From: Pseudescherichia sp032055545
GTDB taxonomy: Bacteria; Pseudomonadota; Gammaproteobacteria; Enterobacterales; Enterobacteriaceae
DNA length: 64,000 nucleotides
Reading direction: 5' to 3'
Assembly: GCA_032055545.1 (NCBI GenBank)
Contig: DAMBQR010000015.1
Location: forward strand, 3,983-67,982
Part shown: in pieces, positions 63,984-64,000 of the stretch
How the letters are laid out: every line of letters begins with the position of its first letter
Numbering within the stretch: the first letter of the stretch is position 1
The notes under the pieces: generated by a model
What the model was told of the DNA's origin: nothing
Databases searched by the model: none
Seen by the model: the letters and a program-made list of their open reading frames with translations, nothing else
Translations under genes and position numbers: made by a program

Positions 63984-64000
63984 TGATTATTTATCACTTT

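Noticed and set aside
1..64000. CRISPR arrays, insertion sequences, transposase or integrase genes, tRNA or rRNA genes
   Set aside because: None seen: no regularly spaced repeats, no transposase or integrase motifs among the coding frames, and no cloverleaf sequences noticed.

Overview
The window is chromosomal DNA of a gammaproteobacterium of the family Enterobacteriaceae. Three conserved blocks lie in their usual enterobacterial order: yeeX-yeeA-sbmC-dacD / sbcB-plaP-yeeY-yeeZ / hisLGDCBHAFI, then wzz-ugd-gnd / O-antigen genes / galF, then the complete colanic acid cluster wcaM through wza. Protein lengths and motifs agree closely with Escherichia coli K-12, but accessory genes (a second liv transporter, an EF-G paralogue, an acyltransferase island) and the absence of yeeD-yeeE and yefM-yoeB show it is not E. 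coli. The genus cannot be fixed by eye; something near Enterobacter, Kosakonia or Citrobacter is my guess.

1-7421: a minus-strand branched-chain amino acid ABC transporter operon (substrate-binding protein, LivH, LivM, LivG, and LivF running off the left edge). Next comes a full-length second elongation factor G gene, divergent from a small ArsR-type regulator with inverted repeats in between. 7437-10946: core genes yeeX, yeeA, sbmC (with a LexA-like box) and dacD (TTG start). 10947-13810: an AT-rich island holding one OafA-type acyltransferase with an SGNH domain, preceded by about 700 bases without a gene that are rich in inverted repeats.

13811-26139: sbcB, plaP, yeeY, yeeZ and the whole histidine operon with leader peptide and attenuator. 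The his genes mostly overlap or abut, which fits translational coupling.

26141-41425: the O-antigen locus, read on the minus strand from rfbB. A JUMPstart/ops element for RfaH lies upstream of rfbBDAC (dTDP-L-rhamnose), followed by wzx, wzy, two GT2 and two GT4 glycosyltransferases, then gnd, ugd and wzz. The unit is probably started by WecA, encoded elsewhere, extended by the four transferases, flipped by Wzx, polymerised by Wzy and sized by Wzz. The wzx-to-GT4 segment is AT-rich, as is typical of exchanged O-antigen cassettes.

41591-63983: the colanic acid cluster in the same order as E. coli. It comprises export and control (wza, wzb, wzc), GDP-fucose synthesis (gmd, fcl, cpsB, cpsG), Gmm, the initiating transferase WcaJ, the flippase WzxC, polymerase WcaD, and the transferases and decorating enzymes. 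Its promoter lies past the right edge. I saw no tRNA, rRNA, CRISPR array or insertion sequence.
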